A DNA stretch of 64,000 bases, from NCBI GenBank assembly GCA_023653785.1, contig JAMKCH010088373.1, forward strand, positions 50,204-114,203, read 5' to 3'. Every line of letters starts with the position of its first letter. Positions within the stretch are counted from its first letter, which is position 1. Position numbers and translations under genes: made by a program. Under the pieces are notes generated by a model. The model saw only the letters and a list, made by a program, of their open reading frames with translations. It was not told the origin of the DNA and did not search any database. This stretch comes from Ophioderma brevispina. Lineage: Eukaryota > Echinodermata > Ophiuroidea > Amphilepidida > Ophiodermatidae. This document shows, one piece after another, positions 24,281 to 35,434 of the stretch.

Positions 24281-24658
24281 GCATTTTCATTCGTATTCGC
24301 ATCTAATATTTCTTCACACCGTGTCGCCCAAATGCAGACGATGACGGCCAAACCTCTTTCAATACAGCAACTTGCCAAAATGAATCAAAATAGATTACAG
24401 CAATACAGACACAAACCGATTTAGGTGTTTTGATGTGGGTCAGTCATGAGTGTTCTCTTGACCCACATATGACCTCGTCTGTTATTCATACATAAAAATT
24501 CAAAATAACCCTTACAGTGGAGTTGATTCTTCAGCTCCAATAAGAAAATACTGCCTTTTATAACATATCTAAAAATCAGCATTTTTGTCAAGATTTCACT
24601 TTTACGTGTAAAACCAATGACATCTAAAATTGGGATTTCTTGACCGCCACTGCCTACC
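24281..24658 (-). repeat. ~380-bp interspersed repeat, copy 2 (inverted)
   Basis: Reverse-complement partner of 19020-19408. The internal stem (tgggtcagtcatgag...tgacccaca on the plus strand) is longer here than in copy 1. Length and order of blocks are kept, with scattered substitutions and small indels. Confidence 0.88.
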
Positions 24659-25758
24659 CAAATGCAAGTCAGATCTTGAATGCTGTCATAAATGCACAGA
24701 ATACAGTCAATGATGCCTCAGATAGGGAGGCCAGATGATTCTATTCAGTCATTTTCCTAGAGGCTGACATGTTGAGTTCTGCATAGAACAATGATACAAG
24801 TTGACACTTGTCTGCAATGGGTGGTCTGTCATATTACAATGGAGAGAGGGTGCTTTGGGTTCACAACAAACTGCAATCGTTACATAATGCACCTTTTGTC
24901 AGTGGTCAAATTGGAAATAAAGTCACGCTCAATACAGTGGTATTTAGAAAGTAGCACATAAATACTCAGCTTAGTCGTTATATATTTGCAAAGCATTCTG
25001 GGAAATAATTATTTCATTGGTATTGTTGAACACTGTAATAATGTCAAAGGACCTTACAGCAGTTGTTGGTCTTGATCAAATGCATCCTACCTATCATAAC
25101 ATCCCATCTTCCAAATGCTGGTAGTTCCTTGAACACCCCTAGAATTTGCTGATGTAGAGCATGTTAGAATAAGACCACTGCCAGGTCAACTGGCTCACGC
25201 TAACTTTGGTAAGAGCCACTGATCACATTGATCATAACACAAATCCTATGGCATATAATTCGGAACAGATGCATGAACCAAGTTTTGAACCAGTAACCAA
25301 TGGATACTAACGTGCACTACATCAGTGAATACAAACACAAGCTATAGAAAGTACAGATCTTTATCTAAAGTCATGCATTCATTTTTCCCTGGGCTAAGGT
25401 GTCAATTACATTTCCAACAAGTTACATATACCACATACTAATATAGGAATGTGAATCTCTCTTTATAGGGTCACTTTCCTGAAACAGGATCACTCAATTA
25501 AACCACAGGAAGGTTTGCATGAAGCACATTGACAGCAGTAAAATGCTTTCCTCCAACAGATTCATGTTATAATTCTACAGCAGCGATATCCTAAGTTTGC
25601 AATGACTTCTGTCTTTTTTCAACCTAATTCAAAGTTACACCCCGGAAAAGGGAGTACGGGGATGTGCGGCCGAGAAGGGTATCATTTACAGCGATTTTTG
25701 CATATTGATCGGCCCTTTTTTTTCCTTGCACATTTTTGGGGTAGTGGTTCAAACACCC
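24659..25758. other. Mostly unassigned; one weak exon candidate
   Basis: 25091-25138 on the minus strand is a 48-nt segment between ...aaattctag and ATAG|gtagga. It reads VFKELPAFGRWDVMI in one frame and GVQGTTSIWKMGCYD in another, but it has a stop in the phase needed between 26384-26476 and 23450-23518. It is therefore left as a possibility only. Confidence 0.2.
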
Positions 25759-25759
<1 letters not shown>

Positions 25760-25792
<33 letters not shown>

Positions 25793-25807
25793 CCCCCCCC
25801 CCCCCCC
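25760..25807. repeat. T33-C15 homopolymer junction
   Basis: 33 T are followed directly by 15 C, an uninterrupted 48-base pyrimidine tract. Such tracts are prone to slippage and sequencing error and can form triplex DNA, so the printed lengths may not be exact. Confidence 0.95.
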
Positions 25808-25920
25808 GAGTTACGCCCTCAACTGTCAGCAATACTTTTTTAACACAATTCTTTTCTTACAATAAACAAAATTGGTAATAAATTGTATTGGTCACAGGCA
25901 AGGTTTTCACACAACCCGGT

Positions 25921-26170
25921 TGATCAAGGTGCTGCAGAGCTGCCCATTAGGCTTCTAACACATAAGAGAAATGATAAACAAACTGAACAAATTTATGGGA
26001 AATTCAATTTAAGAGGCAGAAGGAAACAGAGGTACCCAGAAAAAGCCTGTGAGAGTTAATGTACTTGAAAATCATGCAAATCCACAGTGTTGCCTAGAAA
26101 GTGCCTTCGGTGAGATTCACACCCATATCCTGCTGGTGCCATTGCAGGATATGCCAACCTGCCCATCCGG
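25921..26170 (-). repeat. tRNA-derived SINE, old copy
   Basis: Diverged relative of the SINE at 36721-37052, in the same orientation. Shared blocks are gatcaaggtgctg, the central gaggtacccagaaaaagcctg and the degenerate B-box region gagattcacaccc at 26111-26123. It lacks an evident (AAT)n tail. Confidence 0.75.
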
Positions 26171-26383
26171 TTAGGGGTGGGGGAGATGTAATGACTTCTG
26201 ATGAGACATAGGATACAAGATGGCAAGTCAAATGATTTGTCCACCCCTCCGATTCACATTACAAAAAAGGCCTACACCTGCCAATGTGAGCTATCAAATG
26301 AATTAACACTAACAATTTTGTGATAACAGACTTCCCATGAACATGCACTAGATTCCATTGTGAGCTGTAGTATCATTTCTTAC

Positions 26384-26476
26384 AATTTCCTTGATCAGCT
26401 GCTCACTATGATAGCGACAGCTGTCACCGAGGGCTGACATTCCAGTGAGGAAACCAAACATCGTGCAATGAGTACA
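26384..26476 (-). CDS. Candidate 93-nt internal exon
   Basis: The strongest coding candidate in the window. On the minus strand an acceptor (tatgatttttag, AG at 26477-26478) opens a 31-codon frame that stays open only in phase 0 and ends at GAAATT|gtaaga, a good donor at 26378-26383. The peptide starts CTHCTMFGFLTGMSALGDSC and ends in a helix-like YHSEQLIKEI. Composition is more GC-balanced than the flanks. Phase 0-0 allows a direct join to 23450-23518 (downstream) and to 29756-29786 (upstream, which leaves phase 0). A shorter exon from an internal acceptor (ggaatgtcag, AG at 26437-26438) keeps the same frame. No domain recognised. Confidence 0.42.
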
Positions 26477-26478
26477 CT

Positions 26479-28836
26479 AAAAATCATACTATCAAGACAG
26501 AGGTTCCTAGATGTTAATTGTGGTCTATGTTGCTGGTGAGAATTTTTTAAGGAATCATATTTTACTCTCTATTTTTTGCATTTTTTTCAATCATTTTCCA
26601 GTCTTAAACACTATCTATAAAAGGTTTTCCCAGATATGGAGAACCCTGAAAAGGTGTCAGCACTACACAGCTGTTCATTTCATATATTTGAAATTATTTT
26701 GTATTACTGATCACATAATATATTTGTAGCAAGATTCTAATAATAGCACAGTTTACCATGACATGTTTTTTTCGGAAAAAATACAGTTATCACCAAAAAA
26801 ATCAAACTTTTGTGAAACATCGGCAGAAAAACTGAAATATCACCTAAAGGTCTTTGCACCGCAATGAATTTGGCATTTTGTATTCTCTACAAGTAGTGAA
26901 CAAGCTTCAGGTTATAAATATGTAAAACTTTCTTGTAAAGTGCTAAAAGGGGTACATTATCAAACGGGATACAGATCTGTACGAGTCAGTCCTGCCTAAT
27001 ACCAGAATCATTCGCCGAACCTAGAATGTTTATATAAGCTCACCCTACAACCATCCAACAGCAGTTATCCCGCAAACATGGAATTGACCAAATTGAAGTC
27101 ATATCATATTCTAATGCTTGAGTTACTTCCATAAATCAAGTGGTATTGATTCTTTTTGTTGCTGTTTCAAAGGGCAACAGAACTAAAATAGTCACCTTAA
27201 TTATGTAAGAAATTGCAGACTAATAGAGAATTTAATCTCATGCGTGGGAAGAGAGCTGTTTTGGGCAATGACAGTCAGTTATGAAACTCAGAGCAATCAC
27301 GTAACAGCCTGACTGTGTTTAATTGACCAAGAAATACTGCCTTGTTGCAAGAATGCATGCCATCAATAAGGACATCATACCATTTACTAAATATTGGCTT
27401 TTCACAAACCAATCATTTAAATCCTATTATACTTTAGGATGAAAGGACACAAATGAACATCGTATTTTAATACTACCTGTATTTTAAAGCTACTTTTGTA
27501 TTGTGTCTACTCTGGTTCATAATTTCATGAACATAACAAACATGCGCGTTGATCGTTGCTTGTACTGCATCTATGTGCAACGCAATGATGCACCGCTTTG
27601 GCGGGAAAGCGGCATACATTCTAAACTGTCCAAGAAATATGAGCCAGAGTATACAAACTGTTCCATATTTATTTTGAGGAACACAACTCCTTCAAGTTAG
27701 GGTGGAATAGTCTAGTTATGTAATGCCAACTATTTTGAAAATCATATTCCTGTTGATCATGGCTTTAAAAACAAAATGCAATATTAGTACTTAAGTATTA
27801 GTGACATATTCTCTCATGAGTTTGTACATCAGAAATATTTTAGCTAATTCTTGATTTTAAAACTTCATGACTATTTAAAAATAGGAACACTAATGATACC
27901 ATAAGTCACTTTGTATAATGCAAAATAAGGACAGGTGCAGCCAATCTGCGTGTTAACACCAAGCTAACTTCTATATTCATTTTAAATTCAGTTTATACTC
28001 AAGGCCTACTAATGATGTAATTTAACCCAATTTCAAGTCACAATGTGTTCCACTCTTCTTGCAAGATCCATCAAACTTAAGGAGTTTAAAACTGTACTTA
28101 TCAAAAACCCTAAGAAGGTTGTTATTCTAAGATTCCTGAAGTCTATAAAATTTGTTAACCTGCATCCTTAAATCTTTGTCAAAAGTACCACAATTAGAAG
28201 TAATTTTCTCACAATAGATCCCACTAGCAACATTTACATCCCCAGGCTAGAGTTAGCATTTCTAAAGTCAGTGATAATAGCAGAACAAATTCTGCTTTTT
28301 CATGGTTCTGTTCTGGTTATGTACATGCATCCCTGACGTAAGCATTGAGGGAACTAGGGTACCTCAAACAGCACTTAATATTGATTGCAACTAGCACAGA
28401 GAATTGGTTTAATTTAATCACTCATGAATTGTAGCTGATAAAGAATTGAGCCTTAAACCAGTGTTTAGCAGGGCCTGTGGGGGGAAGAGGAGGTATTGAG
28501 GTAATTGCTTTGCAAACAGATTAACAACAATTTTCTACATTTTATATGTTACTTCTACAAACTAAAGGTAAGAAAATTCTAGTTTTATCTGTTTTCTCAT
28601 CTTAATAAACAGCCACTAACACATTAATAGCATGAAGCTTGCATGAGCAAAAATGGGTCTTGCTGTTGCTATGACAACTATGCACTAAGAGCTTGATAAA
28701 TTAAATTGAGTAGGAGTTTCCAGTAAATCTACTACAGGAAATGCTCTCGTCCATCACTCTAATGTTTGCTGTACAATACTAGTACTATGGGACATAAATA
28801 ATACATACAATGCTATTGCTGATGCTTGTTTTTTTT
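26479..28836. other. Presumed intron; nothing supported
   Basis: A plus-strand segment at 26603-26654 has a very good acceptor (tcattttccag) and one open frame (LNTIYKRFSQIWRTLK) before AG|gtgtca, but it lies on the opposite strand to the neighbouring candidates and has no partner. 27585-27612 may be a fragment of the 57261 repeat. Confidence 0.3.
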
Positions 28837-29020
28837 GTATGTATATATGTGTGTGCATGTGTGTGTGTTTGTATGTGTGTGTGTGTGTGTGCGTGCGTGC
28901 GTATATGTAAGTTTGTATGGTTGGGCAGATGTGTATGAACATAGGTGTATGTGTGTATGTGTGTGTGTTTAACTATACGTCTAGAGACTCAGACGTGTAC
29001 ACACACACACACACACACAC
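28837..29020. repeat. Back-to-back GT and AC microsatellites
   Basis: Interrupted (GT)n and (GTGC)n runs at 28837-28910 and 28940-28970 are followed by a pure (AC)n run at 28999-29020. The two can pair as an imperfect hairpin, and each alternates purine and pyrimidine (Z-DNA prone). Length polymorphism is likely. Confidence 0.92.
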
Positions 29021-29755
29021 GCACCGTTTTTTTAATTATCTATATTTGCCAGTCGAGGAGCTTACTCTGGTCCTCAAATGTACAATACACACCCTTGTGT
29101 TTTTCTTTTCTTCTGAGTATCGTGTCTCCAAAGGCAAGCACACAATTACTTTGAGGACATTTTTGACAATGCATTACCTTCTGAGGACATGTTTCAAGTT
29201 TTATATCCTCGAAAAGGTGGTTAAGAGTATGAGAGAATGTGTGTGTGCAAGAGCACGCTGCATGTATACATGCATGTGGTGTAAAACATACTAAGGTGGT
29301 CAAAAACAGTCTGCAATTTAAAAGTTTGTATTTCCTATACCAATACACAATAAACACAATAAAGGCTATTTTTGTGTAGTCATAGTACAACCAGGTGCCT
29401 AAAATGTTAATCATATGCCAACAGATTTTCTTTTAGCTTCTGCACCGGCTGCACAGTGAGTTTCCAAATGGCATGTTTCCAAATCAGATGCCATAACGCA
29501 GAAGTACCTGGGGGAAAATTGCTGTTTTCTATTTAGCATTGTATTTCATTGTATGCAGATAAATATTGTTATAAATTCGACTTGGCTGCTACTTCACTTG
29601 TTATAAAGGTACAACGTCAGTGCACAGAAAAAAATGCAGCAAAAGCCTTTTGCCCAAGTTTGTTTTCCATCAAATTTCTTCCATCAAATATTCAACACCA
29701 GCAGGGTTGCCCCTTGGCACCACAACATCATCTCAATCGCCCCGCTTCTCCTCAC

Positions 29756-29786
29756 CCGTTCACTGCACTGTTCCAGAAATCCAGCA
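29756..29786 (-). CDS. Candidate 31-nt micro-exon
   Basis: On the minus strand the acceptor aatcataacag (AG at 29787-29788) is followed by 31 bases and AACGG|gtgagg, a good donor. Entered in phase 2 it reads AGFLEQCSER and leaves phase 0, fitting 26384-26476. The alternative phase-1 reading is LDFWNSAVNG. The acceptor is only moderately pyrimidine-rich. Confidence 0.22.
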
Positions 29787-29788
29787 CT

Positions 29789-32244
29789 GTTATGATTTTT
29801 AATGTCAACCGTACCCAAGAGGAAGATTCAAGCAGAAAAAATAACATTCCTGATCGTCATGTTATCATTTTCCCCTTCATTTAACACCGGACACTTCTTC
29901 TCCCCCAAAATGAAAAACACTACGTTTTCCTCCATTTCCTTCAATTCTAGTTTCCTATTCTAGGATGCGACACAGCTTAGTTAAATAGTCAAAAGAATTA
30001 CCTTTCAGTATGGGTTTCTATAAAAACCTGGCAACACTGTGTTTGGGGTTTCAAGTTTAGCACAAAATATTTTGAAGGGTTATACAATTCTACATTCTTA
30101 TGAATTTAGCAACTAACTTGGGACCAAAAATTGTGTTTTGTAAATTTGAAAATTTATGATTGGTCTACCTATCACTTGGTCACTAGCGGTAGATAAAGAA
30201 AAATGAGACCATAAAATCTCATAATATCTTTTAATGCTCTGAAGACACTTTGACAAGGAAGAATATCTTGCAGCTTTGAACCATGACAAACAAGTACACC
30301 TGAATGCACAATCTCTATCATCTGAAGTCTGTCAGGTTGTGCTCAACAGACAACACACATATCTTGCAATTCATCTTTGTTTGGTTATCTTCAACCTGGT
30401 AATACACTTTAACATGTCCATTGATAATGCAAGTCAAAAATACATGGGAGGGGAGAATAAGATTTTGTTGCGATTCAAATTTACCAACATATTTCAAAAT
30501 AATAACTGTCTAGACAGACCATTTGCCATCTCCTATTTTATTAACAGCTCTATAGTCAATGTATACACCCAATCACACTGTGTTTGAAATGTGTATGTAA
30601 CTGGAGGCATAACAATATTAAATCATTTCAAAATGCTGCTTGCTCATATACAGAAGATGTATAGAGGAGAATTTTAGTCGTAATGTCAGCCAAACAAAGA
30701 CCAACTATGTGAAAGTTGACTCTTCAAATGGTCATCATGTGATAAGAAGATTGAATTGTGATTGACCACTCCCTGTCCCAACTTTATTTTTAAAGAAAAG
30801 AAAATTCCCCCCCCCCTTGAAAAATTAGCAGCAACTTTAACAAAGTTGTTTCTATTCTGATTAGACAAGTAGTATGGTTTCAATTCACTTCACGACAGGA
30901 CCCCAATTAACCAAACCTCGGAGTCTAGATGGACACTGAGCTTGTATAATCTACAATGGGCAATGCTGAGCATAATGAAAACAGTCGTCTCTATGTGCCA
31001 ATAAACTGCAGTGCCATGTATTCCATCATGCAGCACTTAAGACTGAGTGTAGTAGGGACAAGATTTAAAGTGGCTGTGGGCAGATTGAACACTAAATTGA
31101 GCCTAGCAGCACGTCTTATAAGGACTCCACCTGAAAATCTGGCTACGAGTAAACTTCATTCTCCTGTAATAAACAGTGCTAGGGCTGCGCATCACTGAGG
31201 CAAGTCGCAAGAGGGGCGTGCATTTTTGTGTTCTATCCACACTTAAGATGCACCTTTGCCCTGTGTCAATTTATGGCATGTGTGAAGGTTTTCAACATAT
31301 TCAAGCTACCAGGTAATCTGATACAACTAATCCATTTGAGCTTGTAGTCCTGCATATACCCACAGTTTACCTTGCATACTGAGCCTGGTATGCAACAACT
31401 AGAAAGTTTTTGGTTGATTAACACTTGCATTGGATAGGATTAGATCACCGAGTGTGAGAGTCCACTTTATAACTGGAGGCTACTTTTCTGCTGTTCGGTT
31501 CACTTATGCCCCAATCTATTTAGTGCCATGGCAAATATAGGTATCAGAAATTTGGTGGATTGATCCTAAGAGATTTGACCCTCATTCAGAGTGAGAGTCA
31601 GCTATACAAATGGAGGCTTACTCTATGTGGGTTAGTTCCTTGATCAGGACCAAATAGGCCAGGTCTCTTACTTTCTAACTGCTAAAGAAAACTGGTACTG
31701 AATGCTTCATGATAGAAGCAGCAATCTAGAGAGGATTCATTATTCGCCGATCAACAAAATGCTTACAAGTCACTAATACATTATACCCCTTTGCACCTAT
31801 TGTACATTGTGTGCTAAAAGCACATAGTATAGCACGATACGAGGATATAATTTACTTATGTCACTAAATAGTTCCCATCCATTTAGTACTCAGTGTGATC
31901 AAAGTATGGGCATCAGATCATTGAAACTCGACTCGGATCCTGTTTTAGATCTGTTTCCTTTGAAAAATCTCCTGATTCAGTCATTATTCAAGAAGTTATT
32001 TTTGTTGTTGAAGCTCTTTGCTCGCACCTAATTTCAAGCAATATTATATAGGCTTTGGCATCTTCAGAAGATAGCACATAAGATAAAATCAATAGTGTAT
32101 ATAGATTAAGTCATGAGGTCTAAGTTTGTCGGAAGATACCTATCATCAAGGTGTCCTTTTAAACAAAAGATTTTTTTTACGCATCGCAAATATTCGATAG
32201 AAACTGGTTTTAAAAAATCACAACGCACTCCCAATTGATAAGTT
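29789..32244. other. Unassigned; small plus-strand ORFs
   Basis: 30956-31198 is an 80-codon frame whose ATG has A at -3 and G at +4 (acaATGG) and a basic, Ala/Leu-rich second half; 30276-30587 is a 103-codon frame. Neither shows a motif, partner exon or poly-A signal that I can defend. A C-run sits at 30807-30816. Confidence 0.3.
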
Positions 32245-32508
32245 TTATTGTGGCAATAGACATAACTTAGAGCAGTAATCTTGACAAACACCTTTAGACA
32301 TCCTCCAAAAACAAGTATTGAGGCTATCTGCATTAGACAGCAGCAAAACCAGTTTTTCAGGTTTGATGTCATGCATATACAGAAATTTGATGATATCAAT
32401 TACATCAACATACAAGTCCAATTCTTTTATCCATTTTTCAACAAATTTTGCGAAACAATTGGCAACATGTTCACAATCAAGGTGAGTCAATCGAACCAAA
32501 TTTAATGA
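32245..32508 (-). CDS. Open frame or candidate exon, helical product
   Basis: On the minus strand a frame of 87 codons runs from just after an AG (32509-32510) to TAA at 32245-32247, with a possible earlier donor AAAG|gtgttt at 32292. The peptide (FAKFVEKWIKELDLYVDVID..., then IIKFLYMHDIKPEKLVLLLS) is rich in Lys, Glu and Leu and looks like amphipathic helices. The opposite strand has its own exon-like reading at 32361-32481 with a near-perfect donor (AAG|gtgagt), so strand is uncertain. Acceptor support on the minus strand is weak. Confidence 0.25.
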   Translation of the reverse strand, partial: SLNLVRLTHLDCEHVANCFAKFVEKWIKELDLYVDVIDIIKFLYMHDIKPEKLVLLLSNADSLNTCFWRMSKGVCQDYCSKLCLLPQ

Positions 32509-33042
32509 CTGGAAATTTGTACTTTCAGCATTTCTCTATAATATATATTTATCATTCATTGGATGTCGTGGAAAATAATCTACTGGAGGATTAATGCATT
32601 CAATTGGTGTGCAGCATTTTCACTTGTATTAACACTAAAGCTGCTACTTTGTCTTTAAATTACCAAAAAAGCCAACAGCAGCCCTAAGTACTCATATTTG
32701 TCCATAAAATCTATTAATGTTTCGAACACATTTGTGCTAGATAATATTGACTGGTTTGAATGTCTTTTCTGTACTCGCAAAAATAAAACAAAAAAATATG
32801 GTCGTTAATAATAGTGACAAGGTAATTGTAGAGTCTGATTGTGTTTTGAAGATCATGAGTTTAAGTTAATACCGTAACAATTAAAATTTGCTTTGTATCA
32901 CCTGGAATAGGTTGAGTCTCATTGTGCATGCAATATAGGATAAACATATTGCATAACAAAAGCTGCACGAGTCTGTAACACCTCACCATTATCAAGGTAA
33001 TACATGCTGCATGCATGCACGCCAACAAGGGGTGGGGGGGGT

Positions 33043-34506
33043 CTCAGAAAGAATACACACTAACTATAGGCGACCATACTTCAAAAGTAAGTATCACCTT
33101 TGAGAAATTTTAAAAAGAATCTTAAGCACAATACTTTTGAACATTTTAATGAAGCAATCACTCGATTCGTTTCAGTAGTTTTGAAGAAATAAGCGATTAT
33201 GTAACACATGTCAATGGACACTTCCTTCCAACTTTGCTCACAATAATGCAGATTGCTGTTAACTACCGCCTGATTACTCGTGTTTCTGTCAAGCTGTCCT
33301 TCTTTTTCCTTCCCCCAAACCGGCCGTGCTAATATTTGTGAGTTCAATGCCCTTTTGTTCGTTTTATTATAGGAATAAACAATTACCGGTGACAATTATA
33401 AAAAATCCCAACAATAACAACAAACATGTAATAACAAGAATGATCATCTTTATTAGAAAACAACACCAATAAAAATCTGTAGAAAATGTGAAATGTGTAA
33501 GTGAACTAGGGGGTGGCACTCGGGTAGAAATTGAATTGAGAATTTTTAACCAATACTTTACCAGGTGGATAACTGAACAATAAGATTATGCACAATAGTT
33601 TTTATTCAACTTAGAACATCTTATTCATAAGAGGTGATTCAACATTTAAAATATACTGCATGATTTGAGTGCAAATTCAAAATTCCCGAGTTTTAATTCT
33701 ATACTGTGTTATTTATAATTACTGACGAGACAAGATGGTTGGTCACCATTTGTCGCCATACGAAGGGCATTGTGGTTTGCAGATATGCCGAAATGTTTAA
33801 TTTTTACCTTTTACTTGTTGGCATCTGATAACAATCTTGAAGCATTTTAGCAAACGGAAATCTACACACTGAATCACTTTTTAGCAACAGAAAGGTGAAC
33901 ATATTTGGTTGTTGAAACCGTTCTTAGATTTTTATAATGCACAACCTATTTGAATATCACACTTTGACTTCGTTTTCAATATTAAATTCAAAGCATAACT
34001 TTTCTAGAAAGCTTCCTGATGATATTCAATTTAAATTAACTGAAAAATGAATTTGCCTGATTGTCGACCCGCCATGGTATTAACATTAATTGTCAAAAAG
34101 ACTGACGATGTCACTGACATTTCTTCATTTTTCTTCAATTTTTAGTGAAAAAGAAAAGCTGTAAATTGCTTTTGTAATGTTGTGCATGTTATGTTGAACC
34201 TGTGCAAAATATCATTTATTATCATATTTTGTTTTAAAGAAGAAACTAAAAAGAAAATTAAAGAAGTATGATTATGTTTGTCTTAATCACTTTATTACAA
34301 AACTTGAAGGACGGTCCATTGACATGTGTTACATACGCGCTTATTTCTTCAAACCTACTGACCCGAATCAGTGCTGTTTACAATTAGAATATTTAAAAAT
34401 AATTGTGGTTTAAAGATTCTTCTTTAATTATTACATTTGGGGGGGGGGGGATACTCACTTTTGAAGTTATGGTCACCAACAATTAGGGTGTAATTCTTTC
34501 TTATAC
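33043..34506. mobile_element. 1.46-kb element with ~190-210-bp inverted ends
   Basis: The left arm (33043-33232) and the reverse complement of the right arm (34303-34506) align with gaps. The best-kept blocks are gaccata-cttcaaaagt and ttgaagaaataagcg..tatgtaacacatgtcaatgga. The ~1-kb interior codes for nothing recognisable on either strand. It is either a non-autonomous long-TIR DNA transposon or two inverted copies of a shorter MITE. The right arm contains a G12 run (34439-34450). Confidence 0.75.
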
Positions 34507-34863
34507 ACCCTGTATTGTAGGTTCCTATGAGGCATTGAAAACAAACTAACAAAATTATTTCCCAAAAAAAATATGGCATGTCACCCTCAAGTGAGTGACT
34601 GAACATCAAGCCTGACATGCATTTACTATTATAAGAGGCTGATGACTGTGTTAAAACTTAATTAAATGTTCTAATATGTCAGAAATGTCAAACTAGGCAC
34701 ATAGTATTAGATTAAGAACTGTAAATCCAAAATCAGGTTGTATTCTTTTCTAGAGCACAAATATTCTGGCTTTATATTTTTGGCTTTCCACAGCTAACAG
34801 CTCCGTTGCTCACATTCATGGACTCTTTTGACATGTTAAAAAACCATCTGCTTCACGTACAAG

Positions 34864-34959
34864 TCATAACTGAACTGGCGACCTAGAGAGTACCATATCG
34901 GACATGGACCCAAATTCATCTACATCCACTGCAATCCCTTCCTTTTCTCCACTCAAACA
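34864..34959 (-). CDS. Candidate exon ending in SPVQL-stop
   Basis: On the minus strand, after the acceptor ataccaatcag (AG at 34960-34961), a single long frame of 31 codons runs to TGA at 34864-34866. The reading starts CLSGEKEGIAVDVDEFGSMS, acidic and Ser-rich, and if terminal ends in ...SPVQL, which would fit a class II PDZ ligand. Alternatively a weak donor (CTCTAG|gtcgcc) inside it would join in phase with 29756-29786, making it internal. The other two frames stop within 13 codons. The product is not recognised. Confidence 0.3.
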   Translation of the reverse strand, partial: CLSGEKEGIAVDVDEFGSMSDMVLSRSPVQL

Positions 34960-35072
34960 CTGATTGGTATAAATCCTTTCAATGGAATGGTTTCAATTTT
35001 GCCATTTTGGCAAGAAATTGGCTTTATATCCCTTCCCGATTACAATTTATCACATGCCACAGGCATTCAACT

Positions 35073-35434
35073 TTAAAGAGACATGAGGAGATTTCCAGAA
35101 AGAAGCGCCCTCAATTTTTTCGAACCCAGTGTTTTTGCATATTTGGAATGCTTTCCAATGTATTAGATAACACCTAGTGAATAAGAGCCGATCCCCGTCT
35201 TATTTAAGCATATGATGATTTCGTACTTTCTTCTGTCTTGCACTACAGAAAGTCAAAGCACGTGTTCTATGGGGACCGTTACGATAGTCAGGCAAGTTCA
35301 CCAAAAAAGTTTGCTGTTTTCTTTTGTACTGTTTGTCCAATAAACTTCGAAACGGTCTTGGTAGATGGTCTACAATCGAGCCTGTGCAATTTGAGAGAAA
35401 TTCGTATCCTAAAAAATCCCTCATGTCACTTTAA
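35073..35434. mobile_element. TTAA-flanked MITE, second family
   Basis: TTAA-agagacatgagg at the left and the inverted ...cctcatgtcact-TTAA at the right (35431-35434) form ~20-bp TIRs with two mismatches and a one-base gap. The interior of about 350 bp has small chance ORFs on both strands. TTAA at both borders again suggests a piggyBac-type mobiliser. Confidence 0.75.

Noticed and set aside
25091..25138. 48-nt minus-strand exon between 26384 and 23518
   Set aside because: Good splice borders, but a stop occurs in the phase required by the neighbouring candidate exons; kept only as an alternative.
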